From Candidatus Roizmanbacteria bacterium (GTDB lineage Bacteria > Patescibacteriota > Microgenomatia > UBA1406 > GWC2-37-13): a DNA stretch of 7,339 bases. The stretch lies in contig JANLIS010000019.1 of NCBI GenBank assembly GCA_024653985.1, forward strand, positions 1 through 7,339. The letters are read 5' to 3'. Both the position numbers and the translations under genes were made by a program. Within the stretch, counting starts at the first letter, position 1, and every line of letters starts with the position of its first letter. The notes under the pieces were generated by a model. It saw only the letters and a list, made by a program, of their open reading frames with translations, had not been told where the DNA came from and searched no databases. Of the stretch, positions 1 to 5,022 are shown piece by piece.

Positions 1-1287
1 AATCCTTGGCTTGACGCCGGCATTGTCCCTTACTCAACAATTTCCAAAGATAATCATAGTCAGCCTTTATATCTTGAAAATAAAGAAGAATGGAAAAAAT
101 GGTTCCCTGTTGATTTTATCACCGAATCGTTTCCTGGTCAGTTCAAAAACTGGTTTTATGCAATGATAGCTGAATCAACTGTATTGGAGAATGAACCACC
201 ATTTAAACGGGTTTTGGGATTTGGAACCCAACTTGGTGAAGATGGGCGACCAATGCATAAAAGCTGGGGTAATGCGATTGAGTTTAATGAAGGGGCTGAT
301 AAGATCGGCGTTGATGTGATGAGATGGATGTTTGCCCGCCATAATCCAGCCGATAATATGCTTTTTGGTTATAAAAAAGCCGATGAGGTCAGAAGACAGT
401 TTTATTTAATGCTATGGAATATATATAAATTTTTTGTTGAATATGCAAATTTAGACAAATTCAAATCAAGTTCTTCTCCTTCAATATCAAAAAATGTTTT
501 GGATAAGTGGATTTTAAGTCGCTTTACCGGTTTGATTGGATCAGTTAAAAAAAATTTATTGGAATTTAGTGCAAAGGATGCCGCTTTGGAAATAGAAAAA
601 TTTGTTGGCGATCTTTCGACATGGTTTATCAGAAGAAGCCGTGATCGTGTATGGGTCAATTCAGATGATAATACTGACAAAAATAATTTTTATGAAACCT
701 TATATTACATATTAGTCAATTTATCAATAATTATTTCTCCATTTATTCCTTTTATTGCAGAAGAGATTTATACGAACCTGACTGGCGGAGAGTCAGTCAA
801 TCTAGAGCAGTGGCCTATTTTAAATCCGAAATCTGAAATCCTAAATTCGAAATTAGAGGAAGAAATGTTATTAGTTCGAAAGATAGTTGAAGCTGGTCAG
901 GCAGAGAGAAAGTTAACCGGAGTTAAGGTAAGAATTCCGTTGGCCAATTTAAGTATAAAAGCCGAAATAACAGCTAACCTTAAGTCAGTATCTGACGAAG
1001 TTTGGGACGTTGTTTTGAAGGAATTAAATATTAAAAATATAACCATAAATAATAATTTTCATTATCCTAAAAAAGAAGTAAAAGTAACTAAAGAACAATT
1101 ACAAAAAGAGGGAAGATTGAGAGAATTGATTCGTGAGATTCAATCGCAAAGAAAATTGAAAGGCTTAAAAACAGATGAAAAAATCGATCTTATAGTGCCT
1201 AAGGAATTTGAAAAAGACACAAATTATATTGCGAAAAGGGTATTAGCAAAAAAAATAGGTTTTGGAGATAAAATTGAGGTTCAATAA
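1..1287 (+). CDS. ileS: Isoleucyl-tRNA synthetase, C-terminal part (5' end outside window)
   Basis: This cytoplasmic class I synthetase charges tRNA-Ile with isoleucine. The frame is open from base 1, so the gene begins before the window; the ATG at 163 is internal. About 429 residues are present, against roughly 900-1050 for the whole family. Visible in order: the end of the catalytic domain (NPWLDAGIVPY, then FPVDFITESFPGQFKNWFY, matching the FPADFIAEGxDQTRGWFY block of eukaryote-like IleS); the KMSKS loop as PMHKS followed by WGN (250-273); the helical anticodon-binding domain (WNIYKFFVEYANLD, then FIPFIAEEIY); and the IleS-type tail EGRLRELIREIQSQRKLKGL. No C-terminal zinc finger is present. 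The first Lys of KMSKS is Pro, but the second, catalytically more important Lys remains (259-261). A short repeat is inserted at 822-855. IleS is well supported over ValS or LeuS by the tail and the WFY block. Confidence 0.9.
   Translation, partial: NPWLDAGIVPYSTISKDNHSQPLYLENKEEWKKWFPVDFITESFPGQFKNWFYAMIAESTVLENEPPFKRVLGFGTQLGEDGRPMHKSWGNAIEFNEGADKIGVDVMRWMFARHNPADNMLFGYKKADEVRRQFYLMLWNIYKFFVEYANLDKFKSSSSPSISKNVLDKWILSRFTGLIGSVKKNLLEFSAKDAALEIEKFVGDLSTWFIRRSRDRVWVNSDDNTDKNNFYETLYYILVNLSIIISPFIPFIAEEIYTNLTGGESVNLEQWPILNPKSEILNSKLEEEMLLVRKIVEAGQAERKLTGVKVRIPLANLSIKAEITANLKSVSDEVWDVVLKELNIKNITINNNFHYPKKEVKVTKEQLQKEGRLRELIREIQSQRKLKGLKTDEKIDLIVPKEFEKDTNYIAKRVLAKKIGFGDKIEVQ
822..855 (+). repeat. 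Short AAATCCGAAAT-type repeat inside the ileS coding region
   Basis: A string of closely related units (AAATCCG, AAATCTG, AAATCCT, AAATTCG) runs head to tail and is translated in frame as NPKSEILNSK between LEQWP and LEEEM. In IleS relatives this spot is a short variable linker between the anticodon-domain helices. The unit type resembles intergenic filler repeats common in candidate-phyla genomes. The internal repetition is seen directly; the origin by insertion is inferred. Confidence 0.5.
1276..1279 (+). promoter_or_regulatory. Shine-Dalgarno GAGG for rodA
   Basis: GAGG lies inside the last codons of ileS, 11 nt before the rodA ATG, a slightly long but workable spacing. It is the only clear Shine-Dalgarno match in front of any start in the window, and it fits translation from an operon-internal position. 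Confidence 0.5.
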
Positions 1288-1290
1288 AAA

Positions 1291-2319
1291 ATGAATATAT
1301 TCTCTCTGATCTTTCTTTCGGTCTTCGGCTTATTTAATTTGTTCGGTTTGAGCCAAGAGCTTTTTATACGACAGCTTATCTTTTTAATCGTCGGGTTTTC
1401 TGGATACTTTTTATTGAGATCTATAGGTACACACTTCTTTAGATTAAACAGTAAATTTTTTTATTGGTTTTTTGTGGCAGTTTTGATAATAACTTTTATA
1501 GTTGGTTTAGAAGTGAAAGGTTCTAAGCGTTGGCTAAATTTTTATATTTTTAATTTCCAGGGATCAGAGTTTTTTAAAGTATTTTTTATTTTATTTCTTG
1601 CAGAAATATTGACGGTAAAAAAGCTGTTAAGCAATACTTTTTTAAACTTTATTAAAGTTTTACTTTATTTTCTGATCCCTTTTATTATAATTTTTAAACA
1701 ACCAGATCTTGGTAACGCCATGGTTTATTTCTTCATTTTTTTTGCTCTTTTGATGTTTTCAAATTATTCAAAAAAATATTTAGGATATCTTATTGGACTT
1801 TTAGTTGTTTTTGCGCCATTAGGTTGGCTGATAATGAAGGACTACCAAAAGGCCAGGATATTAAGTTTTATTAGTCCTCATCTTGATGTCCAAGGATCTG
1901 CATATAATATGATACAAGCGGTCATAACAATCGGCTCAGGTATGTTTTTTGGAAGGGGATTGGGTTTGGGGACGCAATCCCAATTATTTTTTCTTCCGGA
2001 AAATACGACAGATTTTGCTTTTGCGTCGCTTATAGAGCAATTTGGTTTTTTTGGCGGATTTTTTGTTTTGATCTTCTTTACGATAATCATCATTCACTTA
2101 GTAAAAAGGACGATACATTTTTATTATCAAAAATCACAAGATGATCAAAAACGATTTCTTTATTGTTTAGGAATGCTAACATACTTTGTCTCTCAAACGA
2201 TAATCAACCTCGGTATGAATATGGGAATTATGCCTGTGGCCGGAATAACCTTGCCATTTATTTCCTATGGTGGATCATCGGTAATTGCGTTGCTTATAGG
2301 ATTTGCGCTTATACCATAA
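1291..2319 (+). CDS. rodA: SEDS-family peptidoglycan glycosyltransferase, RodA type
   Basis: This polytopic inner-membrane protein polymerises lipid II into glycan strands for wall elongation, normally with a class B penicillin-binding protein. The 342 residues form about ten hydrophobic segments. SEDS signatures: GSKRW (77-81), QPDLG (137-141), QKARILSFISPHLD, GTQSQLFFLPENTTDF with the presumed catalytic Asp at 241, and PFISYGGSS near the end. GTQSQL before FLPE favours RodA over FtsW, though this is not decisive. The start is forced: the ileS stop is in the same frame two codons upstream, and GAGG precedes it. The gap of 3 nt to ileS implies co-transcription. The protein stops at FALIP, immediately after the last membrane segment and without the usual basic tail. 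A GGTCGG hairpin repeat starts 5 nt after the stop, so the tail may have been lost when that element arrived. Confidence 0.88.
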   Translation: MNIFSLIFLSVFGLFNLFGLSQELFIRQLIFLIVGFSGYFLLRSIGTHFFRLNSKFFYWFFVAVLIITFIVGLEVKGSKRWLNFYIFNFQGSEFFKVFFILFLAEILTVKKLLSNTFLNFIKVLLYFLIPFIIIFKQPDLGNAMVYFFIFFALLMFSNYSKKYLGYLIGLLVVFAPLGWLIMKDYQKARILSFISPHLDVQGSAYNMIQAVITIGSGMFFGRGLGLGTQSQLFFLPENTTDFAFASLIEQFGFFGGFFVLIFFTIIIIHLVKRTIHFYYQKSQDDQKRFLYCLGMLTYFVSQTIINLGMNMGIMPVAGITLPFISYGGSSVIALLIGFALIP

Positions 2320-2343
2320 AAAAAGGTCGGCATAAAACCGACC
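2318..2343 (-). terminator. Possible minus-strand intrinsic terminator
   Basis: The stem GGTCGG (2325-2330) pairs perfectly with CCGACC (2338-2343) across a 7-nt loop. Read on the minus strand it is followed by seven T (A7 at 2318-2324 on the plus strand), the canonical layout of a Rho-independent terminator. No U-run follows on the plus strand, where all genes lie, so it is oriented against antisense transcription or is simply the form of the repeat element. Confidence 0.4.
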
Positions 2344-2352
2344 CCTACAAAT
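2325..2352. repeat. GGTCGG hairpin element with CCTACAAAT tail
   Basis: On the minus strand this reads ATTTGTAGG, then GGTCGG-loop-CCGACC. Short GTAGGGG-hairpin units of this kind occur as dispersed intergenic repeats in many environmental bacterial genomes. Only one copy is visible here, so membership of a repeat family is inferred from its form. It sits directly between rodA and the rplU promoter. Confidence 0.45.
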
Positions 2353-2360
2353 AAATTCAA

Positions 2361-2388
2361 TTGCTTACAAATTATTTTCTTGTATAAT
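2361..2388 (+). promoter_or_regulatory. Candidate promoter for rplU
   Basis: A perfect TATAAT (2383-2388) lies 16 nt after TTGCTT (2361-2366), a weak -35 with 3 of 6 matches. Transcription would begin near 2395, only about two bases before the first ATG at 2397, so the message would be leaderless or nearly so. The position just after the rodA-side hairpin marks a plausible operon boundary. Confidence 0.5.
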
Positions 2389-2396
2389 TTATATCT

Positions 2397-2708
2397 ATGA
2401 TTATGTATTCAGTTGTTAAAACAGGTGGAAAACAGTATCTTGTTAAAGATGGTATGGAGATTACTGTTGATTTAATGGACGTTGAAAAAGGTAAAAAAGT
2501 AGAATTGGAAGCTCTATTAAAGTTTGATGATGAAGGAAAAACTTTTGAGTTGGGAGCCCCATTTTTAAAAGAGAAAGTTAGTGCTGAAGTAATAGATAAT
2601 GTGTTGGGAGAGAAAATAAGAATTGCCAGATTCAAAGCAAAATCAAGAGAAAGAAAAGTGAGAGGATTTAGGGCAAAGCTGACAAAGTTGAAGATAATCA
2701 AGGTATAA
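2397..2708 (+). CDS. rplU: 50S ribosomal protein L21
   Basis: A structural protein of the large ribosomal subunit that contacts 23S rRNA. The 103 residues match the usual L21 length. The N-terminal YSVVKTGGKQYLVKDG matches the family's Y-AVIKTGGKQY-V--G block. The basic KIRIARFKAKSRERKVRGFRAKLTKLKI corresponds to the C-terminal RNA-binding K-K-RRKGYRRKQGHRQ-YT-VKI stretch, with GFRAK replacing GHRQP. Two starts are possible: ATG 2397 (MIMYSV) and ATG 2403 (MYSV). The second fits family alignments better, while the first would coincide with the predicted transcript end. rpmA follows, as is usual for L21/L27. The gene for the cysteine protease Prp, which sits between them in Firmicutes, is absent. 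Confidence 0.93.
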   Translation: MIMYSVVKTGGKQYLVKDGMEITVDLMDVEKGKKVELEALLKFDDEGKTFELGAPFLKEKVSAEVIDNVLGEKIRIARFKAKSRERKVRGFRAKLTKLKIIKV

Positions 2709-2711
2709 ATT

Positions 2712-2804
2712 AACCTAATTGATCTAATTATTCTAAATAAATCCCAATTTCCCAATGGGACTTTGGTCATTATTTAGGTCAATTAGAATAATTAGAAATT
2801 AGAA
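2712..2804. repeat. Inverted and direct AATTAGAA repeats in the rplU-rpmA gap
   Basis: CTAATTATTCTAA (2724-2736) is the exact reverse complement of TTAGAATAATTAG (2783-2795), giving a 13-bp stem around a 46-nt loop that itself holds the small dyad CCCA-A-TGGG. CTAATTGA (2715-2722) can alternatively pair with TCAATTAG (2779-2786). AATTAGAA occurs three times (2781, 2790, 2797). The gap between the two ribosomal genes is thus almost wholly repeat. It could fold in the mRNA and tune rpmA expression, or be inert filler. Confidence 0.55.
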
Positions 2805-2818
2805 ATTTATTTAGAGAT

Positions 2819-3064
2819 ATGGCTCATACAAAAGCACAAAAAACGGTAAAAGGAAATCGAGACTCCAAATCAAAAAGAATGGGTGTTAAGATGTTTGGAA
2901 GTCAAGATGTTAATCCTGGAAACATAATCATTCGTCAAAGAGGTACTAAAGTTCATCCTGGAGTTGGAACGATTTTAGGTAGAGACTTTACAATATCTTC
3001 AAAAATTAAGGGAAAGGTTGAGTTTTATAAGAAACTGGGAAAGTCTTACGTTAGGGTAGTATAA
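2819..3064 (+). CDS. rpmA: 50S ribosomal protein L27
   Basis: L27 lies at the peptidyl-transferase centre, where its N-terminal tail reaches toward the P-site tRNA. The 81 residues match the usual length. Family blocks are clear: NRDSKSKRMGVKMFGSQDV (compare GRDSNPKRLGVKRFGGE-V), GNIIIRQRGTKVHPGVG and ILGRDFTI. The protein starts MAHTKAQK, with no cleavable N-terminal extension, which agrees with the missing Prp protease gene. The usual Gly-rich GGGS stretch after MAHKK is replaced by AQKTVKG. No clear Shine-Dalgarno is present; only TTAGAGAT precedes the ATG. It is probably co-transcribed with rplU across the repeat gap. Confidence 0.93.
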   Translation: MAHTKAQKTVKGNRDSKSKRMGVKMFGSQDVNPGNIIIRQRGTKVHPGVGTILGRDFTISSKIKGKVEFYKKLGKSYVRVV

Positions 3065-3065
3065 T
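3060..3065 (+). promoter_or_regulatory. Candidate -10 element for the ParB-like gene
   Basis: A perfect TATAAT overlaps the rpmA stop codon and ends 6 nt before the ATG at 3072. No good -35 is visible at 16-18 nt. If used, transcription would start at or next to the ATG; if not, the gene is read through from rpmA. In an AT-rich sequence a chance match is possible. Confidence 0.35.
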
Positions 3066-3071
3066 TATTCA

Positions 3072-3614
3072 ATGATTCAGGATCTCTCTTCATTAGTCAA
3101 TCAGATCAAAGCCGAGAAAGATATATTTCAAAAATATCGGTTAATCGAATATCTGATGAAAGAAAAAAATCTTAGGATCACAGACGTTTCAAACAAGATC
3201 GGCTATAAACCCTCGTACATTTGTCACCTTATACGACTCAAAAAAGTGCCTGATGTGGTCGTGGATGGTTATTATTCCAAATCGATCAGCTCCAGTCATA
3301 TTTATGTATTATCCCGTCTCAACGATACAAAGCAGATGATAGGTTTATACGAAAAAATTTTGGGAGAAAATTACACCGTCAGACAAACAGAAAGCGCAGT
3401 AAGAGAGTATCTTTACCAGGTAAAAAGCATTGGTAAATATATTAATAAAGAAAATACAGAAAAAGTAATTCAAATAATTAAGCAAGAATACCCGGAGTTA
3501 AATGTTCAAATCATTCAAACGAGAATCAAAGGGAAGGTTATTTTTGAAGTAAAAGGAAGTTTAGAAAAATCATCAAAAATATTGAAACTGGTTTTGGAAA
3601 AGCTAGCTACATAG
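3072..3614 (+). CDS. ParB-like HTH protein without the CTPase domain
   Basis: This 180-residue protein resembles the middle and end of ParB/Spo0J. Residues 21-112 follow the ParB HTH domain: RLIEYLMKEKNLRITDVSNKIGYKPSYI, then LIRLKKVPD, then SSSHIYVLSRL, and VRQTE (103-107), which corresponds to the conserved SVRQTE. Residues 120-178 (NVQIIQTRIKGKVIFEVKG, then LEKSSKILKLVLEKL) resemble the small C-terminal dimerisation domain. Missing is the N-terminal CTP-binding domain with its ENIQR and GERR motifs, so it should bind DNA as a dimer but not form the CTP-driven sliding clamp. No ParA gene and no parS-like 16-bp palindrome is seen. It begins 7 nt after rpmA without a Shine-Dalgarno. The role is unknown: a transcription factor or a stripped-down partition or nucleoid protein. 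The domain call is fairly firm; the function is not. Confidence 0.75.
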   Translation: MIQDLSSLVNQIKAEKDIFQKYRLIEYLMKEKNLRITDVSNKIGYKPSYICHLIRLKKVPDVVVDGYYSKSISSSHIYVLSRLNDTKQMIGLYEKILGENYTVRQTESAVREYLYQVKSIGKYINKENTEKVIQIIKQEYPELNVQIIQTRIKGKVIFEVKGSLEKSSKILKLVLEKLAT

Positions 3615-3686
3615 TTTACGAGTGTATATCTTCATTTATTTCCTTTTAAAACAATCCAAAGGTCACGTTTTGTAGGTTATAAGCGA

Positions 3687-3715
3687 TTGACAGGAATACT
3701 ACATTATAACATTAT
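3687..3715 (+). promoter_or_regulatory. Candidate promoter of the TrpR-like gene
   Basis: A perfect TTGACA (3687-3692) is followed after exactly 17 nt by CATTAT (3710-3715), 4 of 6 to TATAAT. Transcription would start at about 3722-3724, on the ATG itself. TATGAT at 3713-3718 is a better hexamer but sits 20 nt from the -35. Either -10 lies within the palindrome at 3698-3723, so a protein bound there would block RNA polymerase. The rest of the gap from 3615 to 3686 shows nothing definite. Confidence 0.6.
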
Positions 3716-3723
3716 GATGTAGT
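3698..3723. promoter_or_regulatory. Upstream palindrome, likely operator (copy 1)
   Basis: ACTACAT (3698-3704) and ATGTAGT (3717-3723) are perfect arms. Extending inward the dyad matches at 11 of the first 12 paired positions, the one exception being a T/G wobble pair. The palindrome abuts the ATG of the TrpR-like gene and covers its probable -10. It is identical at 25 of 26 bases to the copy after the gene. A symmetric site over the promoter of a dimeric HTH regulator is the usual form of an autorepression operator. Confidence 0.65.
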
Positions 3724-4161
3724 ATGGTTAGAAATTCACGCTTTACTTTATCAGACGATCTTTTGGAAAAACTATTTGATCTATTATTTGAAGTGATTGG
3801 AAACAAATCATCAAAAGATGAGTTTAGAAAAATATTTGTTGATCTTTTAACTCCGGCAGAAAGAATAATGTTAGCTAAAAGAGTAGCAATTATTTATCTA
3901 TTAATTAAAAAAATAGAATATTACAATATTTGTGATCGTTTGAAAGTTTCTCCGTCAACCGTAGCAAAATACGCTTTACTTATGGAAAAAAGCGAGGGAA
4001 TTGTTCCAACTTTTAAGCAAATAGTTAAAATAGACAAAGTAAAAATCTTTTTAGAAGAAATATTTAATAACATCTTTGCCCCAGGGAAAGTAGGAATTAA
4101 CTGGGAAATAGCTTGGAAAAATAAATTCAGCCTTGAAAAGAAAAAAACTTTTGGAATATGA
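3724..4161 (+). CDS. TrpR/YerC-superfamily DNA-binding regulator with basic C-terminal extension
   Basis: The 145-residue protein contains a Trp-repressor fold. Residues 33-89 (DEFRKIFVDLLTPAERIMLAKRVAII, then ICDRLKVSPSTVAKYALLM) align with E. coli TrpR [21 protein letters not shown] and its HTH; the recognition helix is at about 76-87. YerC/YecD-type relatives share the LLT-AE--MLAKR block. Of the TrpR tryptophan-pocket residues, Arg54 (here R53) and Thr81 (T79) are kept. Arg84 is Lys82, Gly85 is Tyr83 and Ser88 is replaced by a hydrophobic residue, so tryptophan binding is unlikely. Residues 90-145 are a Lys-rich extension (APGKVGINWEIAWKNK, then LEKKK) absent from the roughly 100-residue relatives. 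No Shine-Dalgarno is present; the operator and probable promoter adjoin the ATG. A matching palindrome follows the stop codon. Family placement is fairly sure; the regulon and ligand are unknown. Confidence 0.78.
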   Translation: MVRNSRFTLSDDLLEKLFDLLFEVIGNKSSKDEFRKIFVDLLTPAERIMLAKRVAIIYLLIKKIEYYNICDRLKVSPSTVAKYALLMEKSEGIVPTFKQIVKIDKVKIFLEEIFNNIFAPGKVGINWEIAWKNKFSLEKKKTFGI

Positions 4162-4164
4162 ATT

Positions 4165-4192
4165 CACTACATTATAACATTATAATGTAGTG
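4165..4192. promoter_or_regulatory. Downstream palindrome, second operator or 3' hairpin (copy 2)
   Basis: CACTACATTATAA (4165-4177) and TTATAATGTAGTG (4180-4192) are exact reverse complements around CA; as RNA this gives a 12-bp stem with a 4-nt loop. It starts 3 nt after the TGA of the TrpR-like gene and ends 57 nt before the metalloprotease ATG. It contains a perfect TATAAT (4181-4186), but no -35 is found at 16-18 nt. No U-run follows, so it is a poor intrinsic terminator. It may serve as a second binding site, an mRNA 3'-end hairpin, or the right-hand boundary of a cassette. Confidence 0.65.
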
Positions 4193-4249
4193 TTCAATTA
4201 TCAAGATATATTTATGTATTCAATGATTATTATTTGTTAAATTTTATAA

Positions 4250-4915
4250 ATGACATTTTCATTAATTATATTTATTTTAATTTTTTTAATCGCTGTAAAT
4301 TATTTTCAATTAGTTACTTTTGCTTCGTTAATTGTTGGACCAAAAATTAAAACAAACACAATTATTGATAAATGGATAATTAATACCATCAAATATAAAA
4401 CCGGTTTAGTGTTAAAAAATATAAAGATTTTTCACGACAAAAGACCATATGCAATGATGGGAGGAATTTACCCTTTTCCAATATTGATAATTTCGGAAAA
4501 AATGCGAAAGCTATTTAACAAAGACGAAATGGAGTGGGTTGTTCTTCATGAAACCGGTCATCATCTGCTTTGGCATAATCTGGAAGCAATTATTATTGAA
4601 GGAGTAACTATATCATTGGGTGTAAAACTTATACATTTGCTTCAACTAAATATTTTTTCGTCAGGTTTATTATCAATATTTTTTAGTATTCTGGCCGTTC
4701 AAATTATCAGATATGGAATTGAATACCAAGCTGACAAATTTTCTATATTGAGAGTAAGCGATCCCGAAGGCGTTATCACAGCTCAAGCTAAATTAAAAAA
4801 ATATTATAAAGATAGTTTATTTAATTCTGAAAAAAGCCTGTTACGGATTCTTTTTCACTGGAACATCTCTCCTGGCTTGAGAATAAAAATGGCAAAGATG
4901 CGTTATTCAAGTTGA
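4250..4915 (+). CDS. Membrane-bound M48-type zinc metalloprotease, short form
   Basis: The 221-residue protein carries the gluzincin signature HETGH (100-104), with His100 and His104 as zinc ligands and Glu101 as catalytic base. The EYQADKF block (158-164) supplies the likely third ligand Glu158 and the conserved Asp162, as in the M48 (HtpX/Ste24-like) E-x3-D motif. Residues 1-29 form an N-terminal membrane anchor, and about 119-153 form one or two further membrane segments between the two zinc motifs, the M48 arrangement. It is shorter than HtpX (about 290), which has two N-terminal helices. Expected work is membrane-protein quality control, not provable here. The start follows an AT-only leader without a Shine-Dalgarno. 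The upstream palindrome (4165-4192) may place it under the TrpR-like regulator. M56-type or other gluzincins are less likely alternatives. Confidence 0.8.
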   Translation: MTFSLIIFILIFLIAVNYFQLVTFASLIVGPKIKTNTIIDKWIINTIKYKTGLVLKNIKIFHDKRPYAMMGGIYPFPILIISEKMRKLFNKDEMEWVVLHETGHHLLWHNLEAIIIEGVTISLGVKLIHLLQLNIFSSGLLSIFFSILAVQIIRYGIEYQADKFSILRVSDPEGVITAQAKLKKYYKDSLFNSEKSLLRILFHWNISPGLRIKMAKMRYSS

Positions 4916-4983
4916 ATAAATGAACTTGTTCTGATATTTTGAGATAATACTTAGGTTTTAATATTTAAAAATTTAGTATTTAT

Positions 4984-5011
4984 TTGATATTTGTTATTTA
5001 TAATTTATTAT
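4984..5011 (+). promoter_or_regulatory. Candidate promoter for topA
   Basis: TTGATA (4984-4989, 5 of 6 to TTGACA) and TATTAT (5006-5011, 5 of 6 to TATAAT) are separated by 16 nt in the 107-nt gap before topA. Transcription would begin about 5018, leaving some 4 nt before the ATG. A perfect TATAAT at 4999-5004 is also present but lacks a properly spaced -35. Low base complexity here makes chance matches likely. Confidence 0.4.
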
Positions 5012-5022
5012 TTTTCTGATAT

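Noticed and set aside
402..680. Minus-strand open frame of 92 codons within ileS
   Set aside because: It lies wholly inside a well-supported gene, has no recognisable domain, and is explained by AT-rich codons of the other strand.
1878..2093. Minus-strand frame within rodA
   Set aside because: It is antisense to conserved SEDS motifs with no start signal or homology flavour.
2163..2354. Plus-strand 63-codon frame over the rodA end
   Set aside because: It overlaps the conserved PFISYGGSS region in another frame and ends inside the hairpin repeat.
2372..2770. Minus-strand 132-codon frame across rplU
   Set aside because: It is antisense to clear L21 and reaches into repeat sequence; no protein family is recognisable.
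2724..2804. CRISPR-like array in the rplU-rpmA gap
   Set aside because: Units are 8 nt with 7-9 nt periods, too short and without spacers or Cas genes.
3642..3662. CCTTT...AAAGG possible terminator after the ParB-like gene
   Set aside because: The stem is only 5 bp and AT-rich with an 11-nt loop and no U-run.
3615..3697. parS-like site for the ParB-like protein
   Set aside because: No 16-bp palindrome resembling TGTTTCACGTGAAACA was found here or elsewhere in the window.
4165..4192. Palindrome as a standard Rho-independent terminator
   Set aside because: The stem is strong in length but AT-rich and is followed by TTCAATTATC, not a U-run; an operator reading fits the matching upstream copy better.
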